NCBI GenBank assembly: GCA_040386935.1
Contig: JAZKEQ010000017.1
Location: forward strand, 1 to 64,000
Direction: 5' to 3'
Source: JABMMZ01 sp040386935
Lineage (GTDB): Bacteria; Bacteroidota; Bacteroidia; NS11-12g; UBA955
DNA: 64,000 nt
Part shown: positions 1 to 7,298 of the stretch, piece after piece
How the letters are laid out: each line of letters opens with the position of its first letter
Position numbering within the stretch: position 1 is the stretch's first letter
Position numbers and translations under genes: made by a program
The notes under the pieces: generated by a model
What the model was told of the DNA's origin: nothing
Database searches by the model: none
The model's input: only the letters and a program-made list of their open reading frames with translations

Positions 1-68
1 GCTTCATCAAAGCGTTTCATCATTGAATCCAATGGATTCAGATTGCTGTGAATGGTTTCGTTACTCAT
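1..68 (-). CDS. N-terminal fragment, possibly Glu/Leu-type dehydrogenase
   Basis: The first 22 codons of a minus-strand gene run off the left edge of the window. The peptide begins MSNETIHSNLNPLDSMMKRF and then DE. The NPLxSMMxRFDEA pattern resembles the N-terminus of glutamate/leucine dehydrogenases, but too little is visible to be sure. A TAAATTTG promoter box lies 33 bases upstream of the ATG. Confidence 0.4.
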   Translation of the reverse strand, partial: MSNETIHSNLNPLDSMMKRFDE

Positions 69-101
69 TTGTGACTACTGTATTTTTAGTGATAAAGGGT
101 G

Positions 102-109
102 CAAATTTA
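102..109 (-). promoter_or_regulatory. -7 promoter box (TAAATTTG)
   Basis: The minus strand reads TAAATTTG, matching the Bacteroidota housekeeping -7 element TAnnTTTG, 33 bases upstream of the partial gene that starts at 68. No convincing -33 TTG was found, so this rests on one motif. Confidence 0.35.
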
Positions 110-205
110 AGATTTTAGTTAGTTTCTCAAACAAATATTATTTTTATGTCGTTTTTATTGGACGAAAAGCGGAGTTTGAAAAGGGGTAAATGGCCAATTC
201 ACTCA

Positions 206-766
206 TCATTTCTCATATGTTATAAAATCAATCATTAGATAATCGTTTACTGTGGGGTCAACGGCAAAAATTGCTCCTGTAGTCTTATTTTCAATTGTAA
301 CAAAGTCGTGATCTTTAAAAAATGGTGAGTTGAAATATGGGTGAATATTGGTTCCAAGAAAATAAAGCTGCCCTATTTGCGGTTTTGCAGTCCAACTATC
401 GGCAAGATTATATTCGTTTAGTAGATAATTACAAGTTGTGGCAAAAAACGATGCATAACCCATGCAATGAGCTGTTTTAGAATTTATGAGTTTATTGGGG
501 TCAATGTCATTTTTACTAGAAGTAAAATTCAATTGCTTTGATGTGATTGACAACCCAAGTTGAATGATTTCTTCAATACCAGGATTTGCCTCCTTATCGA
601 GGTTTGCATTAATACACGCGATAAGTTTTGCATCAGTAACCGAATAATTAGTCCGCACACCAACCGATTGATAGGTTACCAAATGTCTGTAAAACCATCC
701 ACGAAACAAACATCCTATTGCTATTAGAATTAAGATAGTTATTAATGTTCGTTTGATGAATTTCAT
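206..766 (-). CDS. Membrane-anchored transglutaminase-like (papain-fold) protein
   Basis: This 186-residue protein starts with a basic stretch and one hydrophobic segment (residues about 6-22), so it is probably anchored in the inner membrane with the rest outside the cytoplasm. A Cys in AHCMGYASFF, a His in KDHDFVTIEN and an Asp in FAVDPTV occur in the order and spacing of the Cys-His-Asp triad of transglutaminase-like proteins. The ATG at 766 is preferred over one 45 bases upstream because it places the hydrophobic segment at the N-terminus. The substrate is unknown. It is the leftmost member of the minus-strand accessory block. Confidence 0.55.
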   Translation of the reverse strand: MKFIKRTLITILILIAIGCLFRGWFYRHLVTYQSVGVRTNYSVTDAKLIACINANLDKEANPGIEEIIQLGLSITSKQLNFTSSKNDIDPNKLINSKTAHCMGYASFFATTCNYLLNEYNLADSWTAKPQIGQLYFLGTNIHPYFNSPFFKDHDFVTIENKTTGAIFAVDPTVNDYLMIDFITYEK

Positions 767-855
767 TCTAGTGTTTTCCCTCTTATAGTGCAAAGTTTTC
801 TCTTCAGACAAATAACTCGAATAGCACTAGAAAATTAACCATTCATTAATTTTTC

Positions 856-1326
856 TTATGGCTTAAAGGTCCACAACCAAGCATCGCCAATTTCTTCATC
901 CTGAACAATTTCAGTGAAAACGAATTGATTGTTCTCCAATATTTTTGTTGAGGCATTATGCTCAGGTGCTGTCTTTGCTGTAATTGTTACATTGGGATCA
1001 GCAGTTTGGGCTATTTTAACGAGTTCTTTACACGCAAAGGAAGCAATGCCTTGCCCTTCAAATGCTTTAAACGTCCAATACGCAATTTCAACTTTACCAT
1101 TATTTGGTTGCCCGGTGAAACTACATGAACCCACGACTTGATTTTGTCTTACCACCAGATAAGCCACCCAAGGCAAATTGAACCCGATGATTGGGTAATA
1201 ATCCTCATACATTTGCAACAAAGTTTGGCAGTCTTCAGATGCAAATAAATGATCTGTTTTATCTTCATGTTGTTGTAGTATTCTTAATTCCATTTTTATT
1301 TTCTGTATATCTTTTTTGTTATCCAT
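856..1326 (-). CDS. GNAT family N-acetyltransferase
   Basis: A 156-residue protein with the GNAT fold pattern: a beta-strand ending in QNQVVGSCSF, then the strand and acetyl-CoA pyrophosphate loop VEIAYWTFKAFEGQGIAS (motif A, Q/RxxGxG/A type), and a late asparagine-containing segment HNASTKILENNQF typical of motif B. It should transfer an acetyl group from acetyl-CoA to an unknown amine. The start could instead be the ATG 33 bases further in (1293, MELRILQ), where the domain homology begins. GNATs are frequent cargo in accessory regions. Confidence 0.7.
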   Translation of the reverse strand: MDNKKDIQKIKMELRILQQHEDKTDHLFASEDCQTLLQMYEDYYPIIGFNLPWVAYLVVRQNQVVGSCSFTGQPNNGKVEIAYWTFKAFEGQGIASFACKELVKIAQTADPNVTITAKTAPEHNASTKILENNQFVFTEIVQDEEIGDAWLWTFKP

Positions 1327-1373
1327 TGCTTTCTGTTTCTGCTTTTAAAGCACCTGCTAATATTTTGTAGTTT

Positions 1374-2159
1374 TTATTCCCAAATATAAAAGTCGAATCC
1401 ATGGCCGTGGTGCAATACAGGCTCTTCAAAAACACTATCATTTATGTCAGTGAATGCAAATTCAGGGGTGTATTCCTTTTTGGGAGGATCGCCCTCCTCA
1501 TAATTCTGGCCACAGCCAATATGAACAATCGTTAATTTTTTATTGCCAATTTGAAATTGTCTAATCGAATTAATGTAAAGATTGCCTTTAAAACCCTTTG
1601 CGGAAAGGTCTGCATCATCAAAACCACCATAATAGTCCAAGATATTTGAAGCGATGGATGTTGAGTCTGAAAGAACGCCAACATTATATTTAATTTTACC
1701 CGATAGACTTATGCTGATTTTATTGTTAACCGTATCGAATAAAAGTTGGGCTTTGCTACACCTTTCCTGATAGTTGCAAAATGTCATTGAAGTAAGTTTA
1801 GCGACAACAAAGTCGGGATATATTTTCGCTAAAGCTAACCCTTTTACAAGAGTCTTGGTGATGATGCTGTCATAATGTTGTTGTTTAAAAAGTTTAATGG
1901 TGTCAAGTATTTCAGAAAATATTGCTTTATAATTCTTGTCGTAAATTTTGAAATAACTGATGCCGTGCCAAGCAGGTTTCATTTCAACACCTTCATTGTT
2001 CTTTTCTCTCAACTCAGTTCGAAACAAATGAGCTTCTACAGCACACAATCCTTTTGAAGTCTGCCCAAGCGGAAACAACCTGTTTTGTGATGCCGACATG
2101 CAGGCCAACAAACTGTTCGTTGACAGTAAAAGCAGTAAAATGATTAATGTCTGTTTCAT
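1374..2159 (-). CDS. Predicted lipoprotein of unknown function
   Basis: This 261-residue protein begins with a signal peptide of leucines and isoleucines ending in SLLAC, which fits a type II signal peptidase lipobox with the acylated Cys at residue 20. The mature part contains five further cysteines, including CNYQERC, and a C-terminal HHGHGFDFYIW segment. I do not recognise a domain. It probably sits in the periplasm or outer membrane. Confidence 0.5.
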   Translation of the reverse strand: MKQTLIILLLLLSTNSLLACMSASQNRLFPLGQTSKGLCAVEAHLFRTELREKNNEGVEMKPAWHGISYFKIYDKNYKAIFSEILDTIKLFKQQHYDSIITKTLVKGLALAKIYPDFVVAKLTSMTFCNYQERCSKAQLLFDTVNNKISISLSGKIKYNVGVLSDSTSIASNILDYYGGFDDADLSAKGFKGNLYINSIRQFQIGNKKLTIVHIGCGQNYEEGDPPKKEYTPEFAFTDINDSVFEEPVLHHGHGFDFYIWE

Positions 2160-2189
2160 AATATTGGAAGTGAACGATCAAGGTTTTGC

Positions 2190-2236
2190 AAGTGTGGTGA
2201 AATAATTCACAAAACTTCATAAGTAGAACCACACTT
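2190..2236. repeat. Inverted repeat downstream of DUF1801-like gene
   Basis: AAGTGTGGT (2190-2198) and ACCACACTT (2228-2236) form a perfect 9-bp inverted repeat. A second possible hairpin, GTGAA/TTCAC (2197-2201/2206-2210), overlaps its left arm. It lies between two minus-strand genes and lacks a T-run, so it may be a processing hairpin or a weak terminator. Confidence 0.35.
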
Positions 2237-2239
2237 CAA

Positions 2240-2506
2240 TTATACGAAAATTTGTGATACGAAGCACTGAATTGCCACATTTGCTAAACCGCTGTTACCT
2301 GCTTTTACAATGTCCTGAATGGCTTTGTCTTTCATCATTTCAACTTTGTACAAGCTAAATGTGCAATGATTTTTGAATCCTCCCATCATAAATATATTTT
2401 CCCCTTTGTAAGAGTTTTGTGGTGTTCCCCATTTAATATCTGCCAGGCATGTACTGCGTATTAATTCTCTCAAATAATTGAGGCTATGCATATTGTAGTT
2501 TGACAT
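2240..2506 (-). CDS. Truncated DUF1801 (YdhG-like) protein
   Basis: An 88-residue product whose central part, IKWGTPQNSYKG followed by FKNHCTFSLYK, matches the core of DUF1801/YdhG-like proteins. These normally run about 110-150 residues. Here the helix after MKDK is followed by only about 25 residues and a stop, so the C-terminal part of the domain is missing or degenerate. It may be a decaying gene. It lies 14 bases downstream of the alpha/beta hydrolase gene and could share its transcript. Confidence 0.5.
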   Translation of the reverse strand: MSNYNMHSLNYLRELIRSTCLADIKWGTPQNSYKGENIFMMGGFKNHCTFSLYKVEMMKDKAIQDIVKAGNSGLANVAIQCFVSQIFV

Positions 2507-2520
2507 TGTATCAAGTTTTA

Positions 2521-3390
2521 TTATTTACCTAACTGTGTCCAATCGAATAGCTTTGGTTCTTTTGTATAGAATTCGATAGCAAGCTGATTGAACAGTTCGG
2601 GTTTTTCATAGAGTATAAAATGAGATGCTGCTGGGACAATGCAAAGCTGGCTGCCTTTTATAGACTGATACAATTGCAATGAATGTTCAGGTTTCACAAT
2701 GTCATTATCTCCCTGTATAATTAGAACCCTTGTACTTATTTTTTTAAGTTTTTCTTCCGGCACAATAATGGGTGTCGTACACATCTTACTGAAATCAGCA
2801 ATAAATTTTTTCCATTTATCTTTTTGTGGGGTCATTTTTAGGTGTGGATCCAACCACCATTTAAAATAGGTTTCAATAGTTCCTGGATTTAGCTGACTTA
2901 ATCCTGCAGTGGCTTCGGGGTAATAGCCTGAAGTATTGGATGCAGATGCAAAGGTTACAATTTTTTTAACTTTATCAGGCCGATCAGCAGCCATGAGTAG
3001 TGCAATATTTCCTCCATCGCTATAACCAAGTACATACACACTGTCAAGTTTCATTGAGTCAATCATCTTCGAAAAATAATCTGCCATCAATTGATAACTT
3101 AAAGAATCCGCTTGTTCTGAACGTCCATACCCAGGGCAGTCAACTGCTATTACCCTGAATTTTTTAGATAATTCAGGAATAAGCATACCAACATCTTTTA
3201 TTGAACTAAGCCCCCCGTGTATCAATAAAAGCGGGGTGCCTTTTCCATATTCTTCATAATAAAGTTTTATGCCATTTATTGTTTGGTACTTACCCTTGTT
3301 TGATCCATAAGAAATGGAAGATGTCAATTTAGTATTATTAAACAGTTCTGTAAAAAACAGAACGATTGTAATTGATAATATTTGTTTCAT
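2521..3390 (-). CDS. Secreted alpha/beta hydrolase
   Basis: A 289-residue protein with an N-terminal signal peptide (MKQILSITIVLFFTELF). The oxyanion region is LLLIHGG, the nucleophile Ser sits in VLGYSDGGN (G-x-S-x-G), an acidic residue lies in IIQGDNDIV and the catalytic His in PAASHF, so the triad is complete. It should hydrolyse an ester, amide or similar bond in the periplasm. The ATG at 3390 is chosen over 3447 because it begins the signal peptide. The upstream DNA is occupied by the relic of a VOC gene (3402-3509), so this start now lies directly downstream of a broken gene. Confidence 0.8.
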   Translation of the reverse strand: MKQILSITIVLFFTELFNNTKLTSSISYGSNKGKYQTINGIKLYYEEYGKGTPLLLIHGGLSSIKDVGMLIPELSKKFRVIAVDCPGYGRSEQADSLSYQLMADYFSKMIDSMKLDSVYVLGYSDGGNIALLMAADRPDKVKKIVTFASASNTSGYYPEATAGLSQLNPGTIETYFKWWLDPHLKMTPQKDKWKKFIADFSKMCTTPIIVPEEKLKKISTRVLIIQGDNDIVKPEHSLQLYQSIKGSQLCIVPAASHFILYEKPELFNQLAIEFYTKEPKLFDWTQLGK

Positions 3391-3401
3391 ATAATTGTTT
3401 T

Positions 3402-3509
3402 TTATTGAATAGATAATTGTGATGCATCCATATAAACTATTTCTCACTGATGTCCATCAAGGTCAGTAAAGCAGTGCTGACATATCCAGCCGTGGCCTTG
3501 AGGTTCATT
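3402..3509 (-). pseudogene. C-terminal relic of a VOC/glyoxalase-family gene
   Basis: Read on the minus strand, 36 codons give NEPQGHGWICQHCFTDLDGH then Q, a TGA stop, and EIVYMDASQLSIQ with a final TAA. This is the C-terminal end of a VOC (glyoxalase/bleomycin resistance) protein. In intact relatives the segment reads DLDGHxWEhxYMD, so the TGA replaces the conserved Trp codon TGG. The N-terminal two thirds are absent: the fragment begins just after the stop codon of the DHFR-like gene (3515). It therefore marks a deletion or recombination joint. Confidence 0.65.
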
Positions 3510-3514
3510 ATGAA

Positions 3515-4087
3515 TTAGTCATTCTTTAGCACATAGGTCAATATAATTATACCACAGTCGCAATGTAAAGAATTCGCTAACTTGTAATTTTTCATTTCTG
3601 TAATACCTTGAAATATTGGCAACCCATTTCCAATAATTGCCGGATTTACAAACAAGTTCAATTCGTCAATTAATGAGTACTTGATTAGATTTGAAACAAA
3701 AGCCCCACCACCATAAACAATTATGTCTTTACCATCTTTGTTTTTAAGTTTGTTTACCTCATCTGTAAGATCGCCATTTGCAATGGTAGTATTATCCCAA
3801 TCTGATTTCACCAAGGTTTTTGAAAATACAACTTTGGGTGTTTTGGTATAAACAACACCACCTTCAAATTCCGGATCTTCTGGATTAGACGCAACACTTT
3901 TCCAATGAGGTATAAACCCTTCTGCTAATTTTCTGCCAAGTATAATGGTGTCTACTGGTTCAGTGATTTTTTTTACATAGTCTACTATATCTTGAGTCCA
4001 AGGAAATGTCATCCAATCCATTTCTCCATTTGTGCCAGATATAAAACCATCAATGGACATCTGCACTTGTAATTTTAATTTACGCAT
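3515..4087 (-). CDS. Dihydrofolate reductase family (RibD C-terminal-like) protein
   Basis: A 190-residue protein with the RibD-C/DHFR fold signature. It begins RKLKLQVQMSIDGFISGTNG, has DTIILGRKLAEGF in the middle, and the nucleotide-binding DIIVYGGGAFVSNLI motif near residue 130, followed by IDELNLFVNPAIIGNGLPIF. Such proteins are NADPH-dependent reductases of uncertain substrate and are not the housekeeping folA. A CRP-like palindrome lies 57 bases upstream of the ATG, next to a Crp/Fnr gene, so regulation by that neighbour is plausible. Confidence 0.8.
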   Translation of the reverse strand: MRKLKLQVQMSIDGFISGTNGEMDWMTFPWTQDIVDYVKKITEPVDTIILGRKLAEGFIPHWKSVASNPEDPEFEGGVVYTKTPKVVFSKTLVKSDWDNTTIANGDLTDEVNKLKNKDGKDIIVYGGGAFVSNLIKYSLIDELNLFVNPAIIGNGLPIFQGITEMKNYKLANSLHCDCGIIILTYVLKND

Positions 4088-4143
4088 ATTTTAATTTATT
4101 TAAATTGTGATGCGCAAAGATAAAATTGGCTTTTCCAACTCTC

Positions 4144-4159
4144 TGTGATTGAAATCACA
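4144..4159. promoter_or_regulatory. CRP/FNR-like operator palindrome
   Basis: TGTGATTGAAATCACA is a TGTGA-N6-TCACA palindrome, identical to the classical CRP half-site arrangement. It lies between the end of the Crp/Fnr gene (stop at 4163) and the DHFR-like gene (start 4087), in a position to control the latter. Confidence 0.5.
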
Positions 4160-4162
4160 AAA

Positions 4163-4744
4163 TCATTTTGAAAACAAAAACGCTTGTTTTCTTGCTCTGC
4201 TTAAAGCTTCTCTGCTTATATATAAATACTTTGCCAAATCAGTCAACGTAACCTTTTGAATGAGATCTGGATGATTTTTCATTATATATTGATAACGTGC
4301 AATAGGATTTGTAAGAGATAAAATTTTCAAATGTTCTTCGTGTTGCTGCATTAGAAGTTGGGTAAGGAGAAAACCAAAATTTGCAACATTTTGATTTTTG
4401 TAGCAAAGTGTTACCAAAGCATCGTTTTCTACAACTAATACTTTTGAAGGTTCAATTGCAACTATTGAAAATGCACTTGGGCACTGATTATTATAACTTT
4501 CGCAACTTGCCAGAAAATCTGTTTCAAAGCCAAAGTTAATAATTCTTTCATCAAAATTATCTGTATAAGTAACATTCTTGAATGCTCCGCTTAAAACAAA
4601 ACCACAAAATTTTGACATTTCTCCTTCGTTTATAAAAACTTCGTCCTTTTGATATTCTTTGATTGTAGATATACTTTCCCAGTCTTTCCAATCGTCCAAG
4701 GCAATAGTTTTATACCTTTCTGGTATTTTATTTATTACATCCAT
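4163..4744 (-). CDS. Crp/Fnr family transcriptional regulator
   Basis: A 193-residue protein with an N-terminal cyclic-nucleotide-binding-like beta-barrel (residues about 20-115, including FINEGEMSKFCGFVLSGAF) and a C-terminal winged helix with recognition segment LTDLAKYLYISREALSRAR. The phosphate-binding cassette lacks the canonical Arg needed to bind cAMP, so its ligand is unknown. The winged helix is short, as in many Bacteroidota members. The palindrome TGTGATTGAAATCACA lies just past its stop codon. Confidence 0.85.
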   Translation of the reverse strand: MDVINKIPERYKTIALDDWKDWESISTIKEYQKDEVFINEGEMSKFCGFVLSGAFKNVTYTDNFDERIINFGFETDFLASCESYNNQCPSAFSIVAIEPSKVLVVENDALVTLCYKNQNVANFGFLLTQLLMQQHEEHLKILSLTNPIARYQYIMKNHPDLIQKVTLTDLAKYLYISREALSRARKQAFLFSK

Positions 4745-4810
4745 ACTTACTATCTATAGGTGATGATCATTATGGTAATTATTAGTTGCGTTTCAACTAA
4801 CTATTTTTTG

Positions 4811-5023
4811 TCAAATGAGTACGGCACAAAAATAACCTAATTTATTTACTAAATTAGTGATTGATTTGACGTCAAGTCCATTTCCAGTAATTCTTAAAAT
4901 TTTGTCGCAGTCACTCAAGTCAAAATTCACCTTTGAATGTGGATACTGTTTCTCAATCAATGTAACTATTCTATTTGCTTCTTGTTTTGTTTTTACATTT
5001 GTTTTAAATACTTCAACTTGCAT
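4811..5023 (-). CDS. HMA-fold-like small protein without metal-binding cysteines
   Basis: A 70-residue protein resembling heavy-metal-associated domains: VFKTNVKTKQEANRIVTLIE, then VNFDLSDCDKILRI and a final helix. The CxxC metal site is missing and only isolated Cys residues remain. Similar short proteins in Bacteroidota are annotated as hypothetical. It is the last gene of a six-gene operon (8287 to 4811) and begins 4 bases after the previous stop. Confidence 0.55.
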   Translation of the reverse strand: MQVEVFKTNVKTKQEANRIVTLIEKQYPHSKVNFDLSDCDKILRITGNGLDVKSITNLVNKLGYFCAVLI

Positions 5024-5027
5024 ATAA

Positions 5028-5477
5028 TTACTTTAAAGTGTAGTAAAAATGTGATACATCTTCTTCCGCAGTCGGCATAGTTTTACGGTAAAAGGCCAAA
5101 GCATAATCATCTACTCTGTCGGCTTGAACAAATACTTCTTCAAAGCCATTTTCATTACAATAATTACAAATTGCTTCCATTAATAACTTGCCAATACCTT
5201 GTCTTTGTAGTTTTTTATTTACTGCAAGGTCATATACATAAGCCAATGGCTTGGATGAATAATATTGCTCCAGAGTATAGGCAGTCAATCCTCCTATTAC
5301 TTGAGTATCAATTATTGCCACAAATACAAAAAAGTCTTGCTTGTTGAGTAAATTTTGTAAATGATTATTGATAGGAATCTCAAAACTTTGCATTTCAAAC
5401 ACTTCCTCAAATACTTTTATCAGTTGTACAAATTCGAACAGGTCATCTTTGTTTAATTTTTTAATTTGAATGTTCAT
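5028..5477 (-). CDS. AAC(3)-I-like GNAT acetyltransferase
   Basis: A 149-residue GNAT resembling aminoglycoside 3-N-acetyltransferases of the AAC(3)-I family along its length: HLQNLLNKQDFFVFVA, IGGLTAYTLEQY, AYVYDLAVNKKLQRQGIGKL and the characteristic EEVFVQADRVDDYALAFYR. It could acetylate aminoglycosides, but family relatives of unknown substrate exist, so resistance is not established. The ATG at 5477 overlaps the TGA of the upstream membrane protein as ATGA, which fixes the start and implies translational coupling. Confidence 0.75.
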   Translation of the reverse strand: MNIQIKKLNKDDLFEFVQLIKVFEEVFEMQSFEIPINNHLQNLLNKQDFFVFVAIIDTQVIGGLTAYTLEQYYSSKPLAYVYDLAVNKKLQRQGIGKLLMEAICNYCNENGFEEVFVQADRVDDYALAFYRKTMPTAEEDVSHFYYTLK

Positions 5478-5971
5478 TTTAAAATGTCTTTTTGGTTTAA
5501 CGCCTTTGAAAAAGCTAACAAGGCTAATATTGAAGCCAATCCAGTTGTAAATACTCTTACCCAATGCCATTTCTGAAAACTGATAGCTGTTTGTTGGAGA
5601 ATCTCAATTGAGTGTTTCTTTTGTCCTTCAATAAACAAAATAGCATTTTTTTCCCAAAAAAAGGTGATCGAAAAGATAAACTCAAACACTACTAATAGCA
5701 ATAAGGACTTTACCAATGAATTTCTTACATTTCCGGTTTTCCAATAAAACAGTATCGAAACAATATTGAGCAAAATGATGGCTCCCCCAAATGGTGGAAA
5801 AAAATGATGAGGCCCTCTCATTTTCAAAAATTGCATCGTTAGTTCTAAAGATTGAGGAACTCGATAAAAGACGTTCGGATAAAAAACAAGGGTATTAAAA
5901 ACGATTGCACCAAAGAGAATGCAAATGCACCAGGTAAAAACAGAGATAAAAATAAGTTTAACTGTGCTCAT
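5474..5971 (-). CDS. Four-helix membrane protein, DUF1772-like
   Basis: A 165-residue inner-membrane protein with four hydrophobic segments (about residues 5-28, 62-80, 86-106 and 138-158). Segments GAIVFNTLVFYPNVFYRVPQ and MRGPHHFFPPFGG, and a late FQKWHWVR, resemble DUF1772/anthrone-oxygenase-like proteins. Function is unknown. It overlaps the following acetyltransferase by 4 bases and starts 2 bases after the preceding GNAT gene, inside a compact operon. Confidence 0.55.
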   Translation of the reverse strand: MSTVKLIFISVFTWCICILFGAIVFNTLVFYPNVFYRVPQSLELTMQFLKMRGPHHFFPPFGGAIILLNIVSILFYWKTGNVRNSLVKSLLLLVVFEFIFSITFFWEKNAILFIEGQKKHSIEILQQTAISFQKWHWVRVFTTGLASILALLAFSKALNQKDILK

Positions 5972-5973
5972 TT

Positions 5974-6570
5974 TTAATTATTATTAACCCTAAGCATAAA
6001 CCAGTTTGTATTTCCAAACAGTGTATCTGTCTCAGTTACATTGAACCCATATTTAACATACAAGGAAACGTTTTCAACTTTATCCGTTTCTAAATATGCT
6101 ATCTGAAATGTGGTATCAATATATTTACAAAAATGAGTCATTAATGCTTTTCCAACACCTTTGCCTTGGTGATTTGTATGAACGGCTATTGGGCCAAAAT
6201 GAATGTGTTTGTTTTTACAATCGTGTTTTGCCCAATTCATCCTCCATTTTAAAACGGTCACAATGTTCGAACCAAAAATGGCAATGAATTTTGGCAGTGA
6301 TACAAACAATTCCCAAAGGCTCAATTGGCAATGATTGCTAGTTGTGTAACTCATAGAGCCAACTATTTGACCATTTAGTCTGGCAACAAAGCATTTATTG
6401 TTAGAATTTTGTAATAACATTTTAAACATCTGTTGTTGTTTCTTTATTACCGTCTCATTGTTTGATTTGAATATGGCAAGGTGGTTGGGATTGTTGCACA
6501 TACTATTTGCTAACAAATCTGCTACCTCATCAATTTCATATTTTTTCAGTTCCGATATCACTACTTCCAT
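5974..6570 (-). CDS. GNAT family N-acetyltransferase
   Basis: A 198-residue GNAT. The acetyl-CoA-binding motif is HFGPIAVHTNHQGKGVGKAL (residues about 122-141), followed by YLETDKVENVSLYVKYGFNV, the usual end of the fold. The long insertion before motif A (WELFVSLPKFIAIFG) is typical of a GNAT subgroup with unknown substrates. It lies between an outer-membrane protein gene and a DUF1772-like gene with 2-base gaps on both sides, so it is co-translated with them. Confidence 0.8.
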   Translation of the reverse strand: MEVVISELKKYEIDEVADLLANSMCNNPNHLAIFKSNNETVIKKQQQMFKMLLQNSNNKCFVARLNGQIVGSMSYTTSNHCQLSLWELFVSLPKFIAIFGSNIVTVLKWRMNWAKHDCKNKHIHFGPIAVHTNHQGKGVGKALMTHFCKYIDTTFQIAYLETDKVENVSLYVKYGFNVTETDTLFGNTNWFMLRVNNN

Positions 6571-6572
6571 AA

Positions 6573-7298
6573 TTATTTATTGGGATTTCTTTTTAAGTTT
6601 AAAAAAAATTTGGTATTAAGACCAAACGAGTATAAATATTCTTTTGCTTTGTTGTCTGCTGTTATAGAAGTAAAATTTTGGATGTAAATGGGTTCTATAT
6701 TTAGTAATACCCTTTTTGAAATTGTTATATTCATTCCAAAGCCTAGCAAAATTGAATACGTGTCTTTTGTGTAGCCATATTTCTGTTGGCTTTTGGTTTT
6801 TTGTTTATCCCCATTATTATTATAGACTAAAAGAGTTGTATTTCTATTTACAAAATAGTTCATTGAAACACCTGTTGAGGCATACATTCTAAGTTTTCTT
6901 AAAGCAAAATTGAAATTGATTTTTAAAGGTACTTCAATGTAATAGAATGCAAAAGCTGTCTCACTTGTGATAGGGAAATCGAAATTAGGTGTAGCCCAAT
7001 TGAGTTGATGCTTTTTTGTTGCAAACCCTCTATTTGCAAATAATAATCCTGTTTCAATGCTAAATGTTTGATCAAGGTTGTAACGAAAATTACCCCCCGT
7101 TGAAAATCCATATCTGGGAAGTTCGGAATTATTTCGAATGTGCTTTACCCATTCGTTTGAGGCACTATACTTAAGTTGTCGGCTTGAAATGTTAGCCTCA
7201 TAACTTACTCCAATCAGCCACTTTTTGAATTTAATATCTTGCCCTTGACAAAAGGCAGATATGGACAGAAAGAATAAAATAATTGTAAAATTTTTCAT
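6573..7298 (-). CDS. Outer-membrane beta-barrel protein (PorT-like)
   Basis: A 241-residue protein with a signal peptide ending near CQGQ and alternating amphipathic strands. GFSTGGNFRYNLDQTFSIETGLLF, FYYIEVPLKINFNF and YSILLGFGMNITI are typical of the small porin/OmpW-like barrels of Bacteroidota (outer-membrane beta-barrel, PorT family). It overlaps the upstream diheme cytochrome gene by 4 bases. Its role is unknown. Confidence 0.65.
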   Translation of the reverse strand: MKNFTIILFFLSISAFCQGQDIKFKKWLIGVSYEANISSRQLKYSASNEWVKHIRNNSELPRYGFSTGGNFRYNLDQTFSIETGLLFANRGFATKKHQLNWATPNFDFPITSETAFAFYYIEVPLKINFNFALRKLRMYASTGVSMNYFVNRNTTLLVYNNNGDKQKTKSQQKYGYTKDTYSILLGFGMNITISKRVLLNIEPIYIQNFTSITADNKAKEYLYSFGLNTKFFLNLKRNPNK

